NCBI GenBank assembly: GCA_002914805.1
Contig: JXTB01000299.1
Coordinates: 239,023-303,022 of the forward strand
Reading direction: 5' to 3'
DNA length: 64,000 bases
From: Parasponia andersonii
Taxonomy: Eukaryota; Streptophyta; Magnoliopsida; Rosales; Cannabaceae
A program made the position numbers and the translations under genes. The first letter of the stretch is position 1; each line of letters starts with the position of its first letter. The notes under the pieces were generated by a model. That model was not told the origin of the DNA. It saw only the letters and a program-made list of their open reading frames with translations, and did no database searches. This document shows positions 1 through 10,431 of the stretch, in pieces.

Positions 1-829
1 AAGGATCGGGGGAGGGAGGAGAGAGAAGAGAGAGAGAGGAGAAAAAGATGTGCACGTGGCCCCTCTTTATTGGGCTGTGCATAAGTCCCCAAAATTTCAA
101 ATCTCTATCAATCTAGTCCCCCAAAATTTGCAATTTAGTCCATCTGAACAAAACTTTTACAAATTAGTCTCCACAATATTTTATCCGGAAAATTGGTAAA
201 ATGTCCAAATTACGCTAAAAAATTCCGGGTTTTTACAATATATATATATATATATATTTCCTTGGAACCATTACTAGTATTTTTTTTTATCGTTTTCAAA
301 ATTGATCAAATAATATCATTATTAGCAGTAAAATACTAAATAACGTTTGATTTTAAGTACTATATAAATTAATAGAAATATGTGACTCACATATAAATTT
401 TGCAATGAGGCTTATACCTTCGTTGGTATATGTTGCTCACAAATGTTCCATAACATTGCTCGTATATTTACATTTCTAAGGATGAACTAATTAATTCTTT
501 TCATTAAAATATATTGCATGTATATGGTCCGGTCCGTAAGAGAATCACACTTATTTTTATTGATATAATTTCTTCAGCCCTTGATCATGTCTTATTACAA
601 TTCAAATTATATATAAAAATAAAAATAATAAAAACCCTCAGTACGTATGGGTTTTCCTTTGTGCTCATTTTATGACCTAGCAGGAAATAATTTCATATCT
701 GTCTCACTACAAAAAACAAGCAAACAAAAGTCAAAACTTAAATTCATTCACAACTTTTTTTTATCTTCTAATTAATTAAAGTACGTAATTTTCTCAATAA
801 ACCACTCCAAATTATAATTTTCTCAATTT
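1..829. other. AT-rich intergenic DNA, no gene seen
   Basis: No coding frame of useful length and no recognisable domain. The first 46 bases are a purine GA-rich tract. A short TA microsatellite sits at about 238-257. The rest is AT-rich with poly-A and poly-T runs, as expected of plant intergenic DNA. Confidence 0.6.
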
Positions 830-848
830 AAACTACTACAAACAATAT
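830..848. repeat. Left target-site duplication of SINE copy 1
   Basis: A 19-base direct repeat beginning AAACTACTACAAAC. It recurs at 1047-1065 with one mismatch (18 of 19 identical) and brackets the tRNA-like SINE body. Confidence 0.85.
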
Positions 849-1046
849 TTTTTTATTAAAAAAAATAAAGTTTAACTAATGACCTCCACTTATTACAAAT
901 TAAAGGAAAATACTTACTACCACACAATCTCCGCTCTACTCGATTAGGGATAATAAGATTTCACGCCTACTCCTAGTGTGACTCGAACCTAGGACTAAGA
1001 TCCTAAATAATGAGTGTTCTTACCATTTGAGCCAACCTACTTCGTC
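849..1046 (-). mobile_element. tRNA-derived SINE, copy 1
   Basis: Read on the minus strand, this 198-bp segment has a pol III promoter. Its box A-like sequence TGGCTCAAATGG is at 1034-1023 and its box B GGTTCGAGTCAC at 989-978. A body and an A-rich 3' tail next to the left TSD follow. Perfect order, spacing and 19-bp flanking duplications fit a SINE moved by LINE machinery. The 3' half is shared with the second copy at 1632-1792 (GTCATTAGTTAAAC motif). It encodes no protein. It is not a functional tRNA gene, because no cloverleaf acceptor stem is present. The SINE family name is unknown to me. Confidence 0.8.
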
Positions 1047-1065
1047 AAACTACTACAAACCATAT
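1047..1065. repeat. Right target-site duplication of SINE copy 1
   Basis: Partner of the 19-base repeat at 830-848, with one mismatch (A to C). Confidence 0.85.
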
Positions 1066-1171
1066 ACGTATACTTAAAACAAAGAATTATAGCTACACGA
1101 TGTTTCTCTTAAGATTATAAGTTTTACTGAGATATTTAGAGTTGTGATGTACGTGTACATTTATTTATATG

Positions 1172-1202
<31 letters not shown>

Positions 1203-1612
1203 TCACAGGTATACCATGATTATCTGGCAAGAAAATTCAAAATTTGTCCCATGCTAGTTAGCGATATAGTATTTGTGGACCTATATATTAATTGGCTAAA
1301 ACACACGCATTCGGTTGGGAGGATGCCTCATCGACACAGAATTTAAACACAATAAAGACATACCCCTCCTTATATGTTATCAGTTATCACATGACTTTAC
1401 TGACTTTCACGGTTGACATTACAAAATATAAAACCTAGCTAAGCTATTTTCTTATTTGATTTGATATTTCTTCAACAGACTAGGTTCAATTCCAGGATGA
1501 ACAAAGGAATACTTAGTCGTGATTCCTTGTGTATGTATTACTAAAATACTATTTTTCTTTTATTAATTATTTAATTTTGCTATCTCTTTCTAAAAATCAT
1601 GCACACACACAA
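1066..1612. other. AT-rich intergenic DNA
   Basis: No gene seen. Contains a TA microsatellite at about 1177-1202. Confidence 0.55.
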
Positions 1613-1631
1613 ATTAACGAGCTAAGAATAT
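1613..1631. repeat. Left target-site duplication of SINE copy 2
   Basis: A 19-base direct repeat containing GAGCTAAGAATAT. It is repeated at 1793-1811 with one mismatch. Confidence 0.85.
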
Positions 1632-1792
1632 TTTTTTTTATAAAAAAAATGGGGTTTAACTAATGACCACTACTTACTACAAATTTAAAGAAAAATAACA
1701 CACACACTCTACCAAAGTTTGAACTCCTGACTCTCAAAACTCACATGCACATCCCTTAAGTCTTTGATCAACTGAGCTAGCCCTAGTTAAAC
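1632..1792 (-). mobile_element. tRNA-derived SINE, copy 2
   Basis: Minus-strand SINE of about 161 bp. Its box A-like TAGCTCAGTTGATC lies at 1779-1766 and its box B-like GGAGTTCAAAC at 1727-1717. A-rich 3' sequence abuts the left TSD. The distal half (TAGTAAGTAGTGG, then GTCATTAGTTAAAC) matches copy 1, while the tRNA-like heads differ more. Both copies lie in the same orientation less than 600 bp apart, each with its own TSD, so they are separate insertions and not a duplication. Confidence 0.8.
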
Positions 1793-1811
1793 ATTAATGA
1801 GCTAAGAATAT
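1793..1811. repeat. Right target-site duplication of SINE copy 2
   Basis: Partner of 1613-1631, 18 of 19 bases identical. Confidence 0.85.
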
Positions 1812-2299
1812 ATTACCGTATGCAGCAAAGTTTACTTATCAAAATTAACAAGGTCATGTTAATAACAATGTTATCATGTAATGGAAGAAAAATGTTATTA
1901 TGTTAGAGTCAACGACGACTAATTGATTAATTAATTCACTTTTAAAAGGTCTACATATTAATATAATATCGAGCATTTGGCTCCTACTCCCATGGCTAAT
2001 TACGAATATAGCTCTTACAATTCAACTATTTTTCTTTTTTTTTTCCCAATCAAACCACAATCTTATTTGATCAAATAAGCACTGTAAATGAATCTAATTA
2101 AACTAAAGATACTGTAAAGGAATAAACAATCGGCCAAACCTTGGTTTCTTATGCCAATCAGGGAGAAAAATTATATGCACGAGATAGATAACACGTATTG
2201 TAACCACGTAAGAGCTGCAAGTAGAGCTCAGTAGAGATATCTTTTTGGTTATTTAAATCACCCTCCATCGTTTGAGTTGGTTTTTCTAATTTATTTATA
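1812..2299. other. AT-rich intergenic DNA
   Basis: No gene, RNA or element end seen. Confidence 0.5.
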
Positions 2300-2553
2300 G
2301 GTTGCGAATCTAGTAAGTATTTTTTTTTACCTATGTATATATATATTTTTTTTAACCATTAGATCATCATCTAATGGTGATCTAATAAGTATAATGAAGT
2401 GCATAAAAAAATGTGTATTATAAAAAAAAATGTATTATTAATGTTATTTCTCTTTCTTACTTTTTACTATAAAATAATGTGGATGATAAATTTTTATTGG
2501 TTAAATTAATATCTTTATATAGGTAAATAAAAATACCTATTAGATTGGTGCCC
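2300..2553 (-). mobile_element. MITE in a TA microsatellite, copy A
   Basis: A 254-bp non-coding element. One end begins GGTTGCGAATCTAGTAAG followed by a T-run and ACCTAT. The other ends AAATACCTATTAGATTGGTG then CCC. These ends are imperfect inverted repeats of each other. A TA microsatellite begins right after the CCC end. It is the reverse orientation of the copy at 38337-38576. The family is non-autonomous and its superfamily is not assigned. Confidence 0.7.
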
Positions 2554-2576
2554 TTATATATATATATATTTATATT

Positions 2577-2610
<34 letters not shown>

Positions 2611-3280
2611 GTTGATGAATCTTTAGAAGAAACTGGTATTCATTAGCATAAATTCTTCTAGATATAGAACTCACAAGTTCCACATATATAACACTTCATA
2701 AAGACTATGAAAAAAAAAAGAGGAAAAATGTCTTAAAATGATAATGTATTTCATCACTTTTTTTTGGTTGTCAAAGGTTTTTTCCCCCTCAAAATATGGA
2801 AAAAAAACCTTTGAATTTGATTTTTTTTTTATTATAGAAAGCCTTGTAATTTGACTATTTTTTAAATCTAATATACTCATAAAGTTTCAAATAGAAAAAA
2901 TTGAAAAAAAAAAAGATAAAATCTGCCTTAATGAAGAGTAGACTTAGATTTATATTATATTTTTAGTTTGTGTTTACACAAATAATTATTTGGAAACTAT
3001 ATATCAATTATTAGATCATTTAAAAAAATTAATATTATTAAAAAATAGTATAGATAATTCTTAAATTTAATAAAAGTCTACATATATCCTTCACTAAGGC
3101 TACATTTGGTAAGAAGGAAAGAAGATACATGAAGGAAGATGAGCGGGTTACATTACCTAGTAAAGGAGATGATAGAGGAATATGAGCATTCTTCTATTGT
3201 TGTAATGTGAGATGAGTGAAAAAAGATCAAAATCCTCTTCTTTATTTAGTAAGAAGGGGCCAAAAATGAAGAAATGTGAA
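2554..3280. other. TA microsatellite and AT-rich spacer up to the Gypsy insertion
   Basis: Compound TA repeat at about 2556-2608, then poly-A and poly-T tracts. No supported gene. From about 3099 the base composition becomes less AT-rich. This stretch, with the DNA after 15716, was the target of the Gypsy insertion. Confidence 0.5.
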
Positions 3281-3285
3281 GGTTT
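3281..3285. repeat. Left TSD (GGTTT) of the Gypsy element
   Basis: The five bases GGTTT lie immediately before the left LTR and again immediately after the right LTR at 15712-15716. This is the duplication length expected for Ty3/Gypsy integration. Confidence 0.9.
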
Positions 3286-4093
3286 TATGGGACCCGTTCC
3301 TAAATCATTCACCACGTAGACGATTAAGTGGCAGAATAGGTCATAAACAGGGCACACTGTCTGACACGTGTCCAGAGTGACTAATTAAAGACCATGCGAG
3401 TCGCACGTGGTACCGCATAGGCCCATGGGCTGTCCGAGGCTAGGGCTGAGCCCATCCCAGACCCTGAATAGACTTGGCCCAGTCTGATTTTTACCTCAAC
3501 AGCTGAGGGTCGGGAGCCTCAAGGGTCTTCCACCAGAGCACAGTGGGAAGCAACTTACAGTTCCAGACCCAGACAGAGCATTTAATGCGATCCTGAATAG
3601 GTACGCGCATTGGACAAACCGTCCTGACAGAACGGTAGTTTGTCAAAGTCTCGCCTCTGACAAACTCGAGCCATAGGGGATGGTGAAAACTAGGCTACGA
3701 CGATGCAGGGAGAATCACGGTAATCTCGGCCCGTGATCTCTGGAGTAAGTCCTGATGAGAAAAGGTACTCGATCCTGGGATTGAGAACCATGAGGTTCAC
3801 AATTTCAGGACTATATATATATGAGCCGTGCGTCCCCGAAAAGAGAGGGCATGTACGCATACAAAAAGATAAAGATATACTCATACAAAAAAAAAACTAA
3901 ATCTTTGCTACCCTGAATTAAAGATAAATAACTGATTTAAGTATCGGAGAGTCTTTACAGGTGGCCTCTCCCTCCTCTCCGATCCTGCCTGAAGTTAAAA
4001 GCTCTTTGGGATAGCTAGGACACGTGAACAGTTGGAGGATACAACATCAGTAGTTCAGAGACACGTGGACAGATGGTGAAAACCGCTCTAACA
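3286..4093 (+). repeat. 5' LTR of the Gypsy element
   Basis: An 808-bp direct repeat of 14905-15711. It starts TATGGGACC where the 3' copy starts TGTAGGACC, so the canonical TG has become TA. It ends CTCTAACA. Inside are a TATA-like tract near 3810 (GACTATATATATATG) and the transcribed GAGCCGTGCGTCCC segment shared with the 3' LTR. Scattered substitutions and a length difference in the TA run separate the two LTRs, so the insertion is not brand new. Confidence 0.92.
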
Positions 4094-4096
4094 GTT

Positions 4097-4111
4097 TGGC
4101 GCTGTCTGTGG
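4097..4111 (+). other. Primer-binding site
   Basis: TGGCGCTGTCTGTGG starts three bases after the LTR. It begins with the TGG expected to pair with a tRNA CCA end, and resembles the TGGCGCC-type sites of plant Gypsy elements. The tRNA is not identified. Confidence 0.75.
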
Positions 4112-4188
4112 AAAATCGTTAAGCGTGAGAAAAAGAGTAGGAGTTTCACGATCTTGCTCTCCCCGAATAAAAGGCCATATAACGTCGG

Positions 4189-5697
4189 ATGGCACCTTCG
4201 AGAATGATAACCAGGAGCACACGTCCTGACGCCGAAGGGAGTTCCTGGGAAGCATAACCAGGCCTAGAGCAAAAGCTAGACCAGATGCTCGCCGCCCTGG
4301 CAAAAGCAAACTGGAAGGCAAAGATTGCCCACGAGGCTGTCCTAGGTTTAAAAGAAGAAGTCGCAGAAGTGTGTAGAGATAACGCCCATCTCGAAGGGCT
4401 GCTGGCAAGCGAAGCCAGGAGCGAGCGAAGGGAAGATTTTGACGAAGAGTTTCAACAAGAGTCTGAGGGCCAACCACCGAGGGAAGTTCCTGCCCCATCC
4501 AGATCGCGGATGCAGGAGGACCGACAAAGCCAGACGAGGCCATTTTAAGCCAGAGCGGCAGTGGACAGAAGACACCAAGAATGCCCGGAAGGTATGCTTA
4601 CCAACTGGAAGCAAGAAATGATGACAGAGCTGAGTAAGAGGCTCGGGGCCCATCACAGCCAGATCCCCGATGATCTGGCAGAGCAAACTGTGCGAGGGAT
4701 CAACCGGACAGCCTTCGCCGACTGGTAATAGATGGAGCCCAAGCTGAGAGACTTCACAACCCCGACCTTCAGGCTGTTCGAGGGGAAGTCCGACCCCCTC
4801 GATCATATATATCACTTTCAGTAGAAGATGGCCTTGGAAACCAGAGATGAGGCTGTGACCTACAAATTCTTCTCCACAACCCTGGCAGGACCGATCCTAT
4901 TATGGTTCAGACAGCTCCCAGAGAAATCCATAAATGGGTTCGAAGATTTCTGCAAACTTTTCTTAAAGCAATATGCAAGTGCCCGGAGGCAGCAGAAATC
5001 CATGCGAGATCTTGACCGGTTGGAACAAACCGCGAATGAGTCTCTGAGAGAATACCTGTCGCGTTTCCTAGAGCTGATGTCCCTAGTGCACAACGCTGAC
5101 TCGGTCCAAGCCGCAGGCTCGTTTGTCAGGGGCCTACAGCTAAGATCGATGCTATCGGACCATCTACTTCTGAACCTTTCATACGATATGGCGGATGTCC
5201 AGGAAAAGTTGGAAAGGGTATTCAGGGTGCTGGAAAGCCGCCAGAAAGCACCCAAGGCCTCTGCCGCAATAACAACAACACTAGTGCAAATCCCAGCCCC
5301 GCAAGGGGTAAAGAGGCCCACGTCGGACCAAGGGCCGACTCCGAAATAGGAAGCCCCCGCCCAAGACAGTCAAGAAGGCGGTAAGAGGAGAAAGGCGTCT
5401 CGTGACCCATTGACGAAATATAAGCTCAACACGCTGATCAACGTAATCTACCTCCAAAACAGGGACAGAGGCATTTTCAAAGACCCACCAAAGTCCGGCG
5501 TTCCTGAGCATATGAAAAACAGGAACAGGTACTACCAATTTCACAAGGATCATGGGCATGACACCATTAATTGCTGCAGCCTTTACGCCCAGGATATGAT
5601 GGCGATCCATACCGGCAAGTTGAAGCAGTACATGAAAATCGGCGGAATCCAGCCGCAGGAAGATGCCAGCAGGCCCAAAAAAGGCAAGCAGACCTAG
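4189..5697 (+). pseudogene. gag: Gypsy gag polyprotein, disrupted
   Basis: The likely start is the ATG at 4189 (MAPSRMITRS). The frame meets a stop near 4256, then continues as MLAALAKANWK with a helical N-terminal stretch. The capsid part (about 4735-5340) contains KLRDFTTPTFRLFEGKSDPL, then LLWFRQLPEKSI and LREYLSRFLELMSLV, typical of the Retrotrans_gag family. A C-terminal segment with YYQFHKDHGHDTINC follows; it resembles the zinc-binding end of Tat gag proteins. Several in-frame stops and frame changes mean no full Gag can be made. This protein would package element RNA into virus-like particles in the cytoplasm. Confidence 0.85.
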
Positions 5698-5861
5698 GCC
5701 TCTAGATCAGGAGAACAGGCCTAAGGATAGTTCTAACCATCGTGGCCAGACCAGAGCTGATCCAGGGTCAGAAGGAGAAAGAAAAATGCTTCAAAAAAAT
5801 CGAAGAGGGGGTGAAGTGCCTGAGAGGGATGGACCATTCCGTCAACCATTTGATGATGGGA

Positions 5862-6270
5862 GAAAGCTGCGTCTCTGCCGCCCCCATCGCATTCACCCGG
5901 CAAGATTTGACCACGGTGCGCTTGCCTCACGACGACCCCTTATTGATTAAGCTGCAGATCGACTCCACGTTAGTCGGAAGTGTCCTGATCGATGGTGGGA
6001 GCAGTGTCGATGTCCTTTTCCTCAGTGCGTTCGAGAGCATGGGCCTGAATTAAAACACTCTCAGGCAGACCTGTCAGCCTCTGTTCGCTTTTGACAGTAC
6101 TAAAGTCAGCCCCTTGGGCGTCGTGACCCTGAAGGTTTGTACTGCAGAGGGATACTTAGACGTGAACTTCGTCGTCATCGACTGCCAGACCTCCTTCAAT
6201 GTCATCATGGGGAGAGGATGGATCCACTCCATGAATGGGGTCACCTCCACCCTCCACCAGGTCTTAAGAT
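5862..6270 (+). pseudogene. Gypsy aspartic protease domain, disrupted
   Basis: A retropepsin-like domain with the active-site turn VLIDGGSSVDVLF at about 5975-6015, where the family has D-T/G-G-S-S. The following VNFVVIDCQTSFNVIMGRGW is the second conserved block of this family. A stop codon near 6052 and a frame change separate the two blocks. It would cut the Gag-Pol polyprotein. It lies directly after gag and before RT, as in all Gypsy elements. Confidence 0.8.
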
Positions 6271-6422
6271 GTCTATTAAAGGATGGTACCTATACGATGA
6301 ACATCAAGGGAGACCAGGCCTCTGCAAGGAAATATTTTTTAACTGCCCTAAGGGGGGCCGATGTGAGCGCGAGTGCCTCGGCCGGGGACAGATAACAATC
6401 AAAGAACCGCCTGCCAGCGTAC

Positions 6423-7236
6423 ATGAAGCGGATCGAAGAGGAGTCTGATGGACCAGAATCCACGATTGAGGAGCTGGTGGTAGTCCCTTTGAAAGAAGTA
6501 GAACCGGCGAAGGTAGTCTTAATCGAGGCCCTGCTGCCCGAGGAGGAAAAGAATGAGATGTTAGGGTTCTTAAGGCAGAACAAAGACGTATTCGCATGGT
6601 CCCACGATGACATGCCTGAGATAGACCCCGTGCACACCTGCCACCGGATGAACATAGACCCCAATTTCCCTTCGGTCAGACAGAGACCCCAAAGGTTCGC
6701 GCTAGAGAAAAATAGGGCGATCAACAAGGAGGTAGAGACGCTACTGGAGAACGGCTTGATCATGGAATGCGTATACCCATACTGGGTCTCTAACCCAGTG
6801 GTGGTGAAGAAAAAAACGGAAACGACCGCACTTGTATAGACTTCACCAACCTTAACAAGGCCTGCCTAAAGGATAGCTTCTCCCTGCCAAGGATCGACCA
6901 AATAGTAGATGCAATGGCGGGATTTGACAGGATGAGTTTCTGGATGCCTACTCTGGATACAACCAGATCCCTCTGTACGAGGAATACCAGATCCACACAA
7001 CATTTATTACGGAGCGAGGTCTGTACTATTACAGACACATGCCATTTGGTTTGAAAAACACGGGGGCAACTTACCAGAGGCTCATGAACAAAATGTTCGC
7101 CAGACCATCTGGGATATCTAGACGAATGCTTCCAGATTCTGAGGCAATATCGGATGCGTCTGAACCCCAAGAAATGTGCGTTCGAGGTGTCCTCCGATCA
7201 TTTCCTGGGGCACATCGTGAGCAGAAAGGGTATTGA
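6423..7236 (+). pseudogene. Gypsy reverse transcriptase, active-site block deleted
   Basis: The frame at 6423-6839 has the pre-RT and fingers region (DVFAWSHDDMPEIDP, then LENGLIMECVYPYWVSNPVV). RT block RHMPFGLKNTGATYQRLMNK is at about 7035-7095. It is followed at once by YLDECFQILRQYRMRLNPKK in another frame. The segment that should carry the catalytic YVDD box between these two blocks is absent, an apparent deletion of roughly 25-30 codons. A shift after 6840 also breaks the frame. The protein would have copied element RNA into cDNA; this copy cannot. Confidence 0.85.
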
Positions 7237-7252
7237 GGCCAACCCGACTTAG

Positions 7253-7911
7253 TTGTCCTCAGTCGCAGACATGCAGAGACTCTCGACTCTTCGGGAGGTC
7301 CAGTGCCTAGCTGGGAAGATAGCCGCTCTCAGCCGGTTCATCTCCAAGATGTCTGACCGATGCAAGCCCTTCTTCCAGTGCCTAAAGAGAAGCTCCACTA
7401 TCACTTGGAGGGAGGAGCAGGACAAGACACTGACAAATCTCAAGCAGTACTTAAGTCATCCGCCTATCCTGTCTTCCCCAGCAGAAGGGGAGTGCCTATA
7501 TGCTTATTTAGTAGTGTCCGAAGTAGTGATCAGCGCCGTACTATTCATCGAGGAAGACAGCAAACAGAAGTCGGTGTTTTATACAAGCCGCATACTCCTG
7601 GATGCCGAGATGCGATATAGTATGGCAGAGAAACTGGTCCTCGCTTTGGTCAACGCTAAAAAGAGACTCAGGCAATACTTTGAGGCACACTCGGTCACTG
7701 TGTATACGGATTTCCCCATCCGAAAAATCTTGGTCAAGCCGGACCTATCGGGACGACTAACCAAGTGGGCCATCGAACTGGGAATATACGACATCGAGCA
7801 TTGGCCCCGAGTGGTGAAGAAAGGACAAGTCATGACGGATTTCCTGGTGGAAATCAAATCCTTCGGCGAGCTACATGACCTGCTCCAGACATCTCAGCCT
7901 TACCCCGCTAT
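7253..7911 (+). pseudogene. Gypsy RNase H domain with RT connection
   Basis: An open frame of 233 residues starts at 7253. It runs through RT thumb and connection sequence (EVQCLAGKIAALSRFISKMS) into the Gypsy RNase H, with YLVVSEVVISAVLFIEED, FYTSRILLDAEMRYSMAEK and LTKWAIELGIYDIEHWPR. In the first block the usual catalytic aspartate position is replaced within YLVVSE. It would remove the RNA strand during reverse transcription. It is one of the longest open stretches in pol but lies out of frame with the preceding RT. Confidence 0.85.
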
Positions 7912-8275
7912 ACTGACGGATCCACGAATGCCTCAGGGTCAGGTATCAGGATAGTCCTGCAGACCCCAACAGGACTCAGAGTAGAGAACGCTTTGAGGCT
8001 CGGTCTTCAAGCAACAAACAATGAGGCGGAGTACGAGGCACTGCTACAAGGCCTTGAATTGGCTCTACACTTCGAAGTGGACAGCATCGCAGTAAAGACT
8101 GACTCGTAGTTGATCGCGGGTCACGTTAGGGGAGACTTTGAAGTAAAAGAACCGAGATTACACAGGTAGTTCTCCAAGGTAATAGGGGCGAAAGCTCGCT
8201 TTAGCAGTTTCAATATCGAACAGATTCCTAGGGAGATGAACCAGAAGGTCGACGAGCTAGCTAAGAGTGCGTTGA
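7912..8275 (+). pseudogene. Second (archaeal-type) RNase H domain
   Basis: In the frame after a shift near 7915 the protein reads DGSTNASGSGIRIVLQ and then NNEAEYEALLQGLELAL and VKTDS. These carry the D, E and D positions of a type-I RNase H fold, followed by IPREMNQKVDELAKSA. A stop lies right after VKTDS (8107) and another near 8167. This domain, additional to the Gypsy RNase H at 7253-7911, is a known mark of the Tat clade. That identification rests on the domain order and motifs seen here. Confidence 0.8.
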
Positions 8276-8499
8276 TTGGGGAAAACGATCGGACATACAG
8301 AGATTCTCCTAGAGGGCGAGAACATGAAGGACCCTCCAGAGACCCCCGTACGCCATGTATTTGCAATCGGCTCCGCAAACGAAGGGTGGATGAAACCCAT
8401 CACCCAGTATTTGACATTGGGAAACCTACCCGTAGACCCTCGAGAAGCAAGGTTGATCAGAGTGAAGGCTGCCAGATACTCTATAGTGGGGGAGCGACT

Positions 8500-9613
8500 G
8501 TATAGGAGATCGACAATGGGACCGATGCTGTGGTGTGTAGGTCCCGTCGAAGCGTAGAAATTGATGGAGGAAATCCACGAGAGAGTATGCGGCAACATCT
8601 CTGGCAAACATAGCCTCGCCCACAAGGCTCTGACGGCCGGATACTTCTGGCCATACATGATGACTGAGGCAGCTCGATTTGTCAAGAAATACGATAAATG
8701 CCAGAGGTTCGCCCCCATGAAATGCCAACCCGCAGAGGAACTTTATTCGAATATAACTCCTTAGCCGTTTGCCGAATGGGGCCTGGACATCGTCGGAGAG
8801 CTCCCTAGAAGTCTAAGGGAAAGAAAGTACATCTTGCTGGCTACAGATTATTTCACCAAGTGGGTAGAGGCTGAAGCTTACATGACCGTTAGTAAGGCTA
8901 ACACGATTAACTTCATTTGGAAAAATATAATTTTTCGATACGGGATTCCGAAAGAGATATAAGCTAATCATGGCACACAGTTTCAGAATGCTAAGCTTAA
9001 GGAACTGTGCGAGCTGTATGATATAAGGCTCAGTTTCTCATCCATGAACTACCCTCAGGGAATTTGCCAAGCAAACGCAACGAACAAGGCCATATTTAGC
9101 AATATCAAAAAAAACTTGCAGGAGGCTAAAGGCAGGTGGTTAGAAGAGCTATCGGCCATTGTGTGGGCCCATTGAACCACGGAGCGGAGGTCGACAAGAA
9201 GAATGCCATTCGCCATGGTCTATAAGTTAGAGGCTATGATCCCGACCGAGATTGGCCTCTCGACCTTTCGCTCCGAAGTGATAAGAGATGCTCCACTGAA
9301 CGAGTAGCAGCTAAGCCACAACACAGACCTCTTGGAAGAAACGAGAAACATGGCCCTGGTCTACCTGGCCTCGTACCACCAGTAGGCTAGGTCCTATTAC
9401 GCTAAGAAGGTTAGCGCTCGTCGATTTAACGCCGAGGATTGGATCTTGAAGGTCAGAATAGGGAATTTCTCGAAGCTAGACTCCAACTGAGTTGGACCCT
9501 ATGAGGTAATCAAAGCACTTGACAATGGTGCGTATGTCCTGAAAGAACTCAAGACTGGGAAGAGCCTACCGAACACGTGGAATACTCAGCACTTGAAAAA
9601 GTATCACATGTGA
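8500..9613 (+). pseudogene. Gypsy integrase, catalytic residues changed
   Basis: The N-terminal zinc-binding region ends with CQRFAPMKCQP at about 8700. The core follows with GLDIVGELPR (first Asp), ATDYFTKWVEAEAY, then ANHGTQFQNAKLKEL and GICQANATNKA. In active Gypsy integrases the last two blocks carry the second Asp (DNGTQF) and the Glu (A-E-A). Here they read AN-H and A-N-A. The C-terminal part (NWILKVR-like, VGPYEVIKALDNGAYVL) ends with a stop at 9611-9613. At least seven in-frame stops interrupt the domain. It would have inserted the cDNA into the genome. Confidence 0.85.
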
Positions 9614-9790
9614 GACACATGTAAATGTTGTAAGACCCATGTAAATGCTTATATTATTAAAAAGCTTAATCCCAAAACAGGTCAAGTTTTCTGCCACACA
9701 GATTTATCCTTTGGATTGCTATGGAAAAGGGGTCTGCCCATAGTGGCAGACCTCAGACACTATTCGCACAATCAAGAATCATACTGCGGG
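9614..9790 (+). other. Gypsy spacer after pol
   Basis: Non-coding link between the pol stop and the tandem-repeat blocks, with no motif of note. Confidence 0.5.
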
Positions 9791-10430
9791 GATCACGTCG
9801 CTTACTGACGACCCGAGAAAAAGTATAAAGAGGAAAGAGCTGCGCAACCGAAAACTTGCCAGTAGACCTCATAAAGATCGTACTATGGGAATCACATCGT
9901 GCACTAAAATGCTAGCCGATGGCCCGAGAAAATTTACAAGGAGGAAAGAGCTACGCAACCAAAAACTTGCCGGCATACCTCGAAAACGATCATACTATGG
10001 GAATCGCATCGTGTAATAAAATGTTAGCTGATGGCCCGAGAAAATATACGAAGAGGAAAGAGCTGCGCAACCAAAAACTTGCCAGCAGACCTCATAAAGA
10101 TCGTACCATGGGAATCACATCGTGCACTAAAATGCTAGCCGATGGCCCAAGAAAACATACGAGGAGGAAAGAGTTACGCAACCAAAAACTTGGCAGCAGA
10201 CCTCAAAAACAATCACACTATGGGAATCGCATCGTGCAATAAAATGTTAAGCCGATAGCCCGAGAAAATGTACGAAGAGGAAAGAGCTGCGCAACCAAAA
10301 ACTTTCCAGCAGACCTCGAAAATGATCGTACTATGGGAATCACATCATGCAATAAAAGGCTTACCGATGGCCCGAGAAAACGTACGAAGAAGAAAGAGCT
10401 GCGCAGCGAAAGCTTGCGGCCTGCCCTCAA
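9790..10430 (+). repeat. Tandem repeat, unit about 111 bp, about six copies
   Basis: The phrase AGGAAAGAGCTGCGCAACC returns near 9831, 9942, 10053, 10164, 10278 and, altered, 10390. That is a spacing of 111-114 bp. Each unit also carries a CTATGGGAATC block and GGCCCGAGAAAA. It lies between integrase and the antisense ORF, in the 3' non-coding part of the element. Short ORFs here are only echoes of the repeat. Confidence 0.85.
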
Positions 10431-10431
10431 A

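Noticed and set aside
978-1779. tRNA genes
   Set aside because: Only box A and box B are present, no acceptor stem or cloverleaf; TSDs and A-rich tails show that these are SINEs.
3099-3280. Possible DNA-transposon end (GGCTACATTTGGTAAG)
   Set aside because: No matching inverted end or target duplication could be found after joining across the Gypsy insertion.
4088-5610. Several minus-strand frames of 109-155 codons over gag
   Set aside because: Shadows of the gag coding strand, with no domain.
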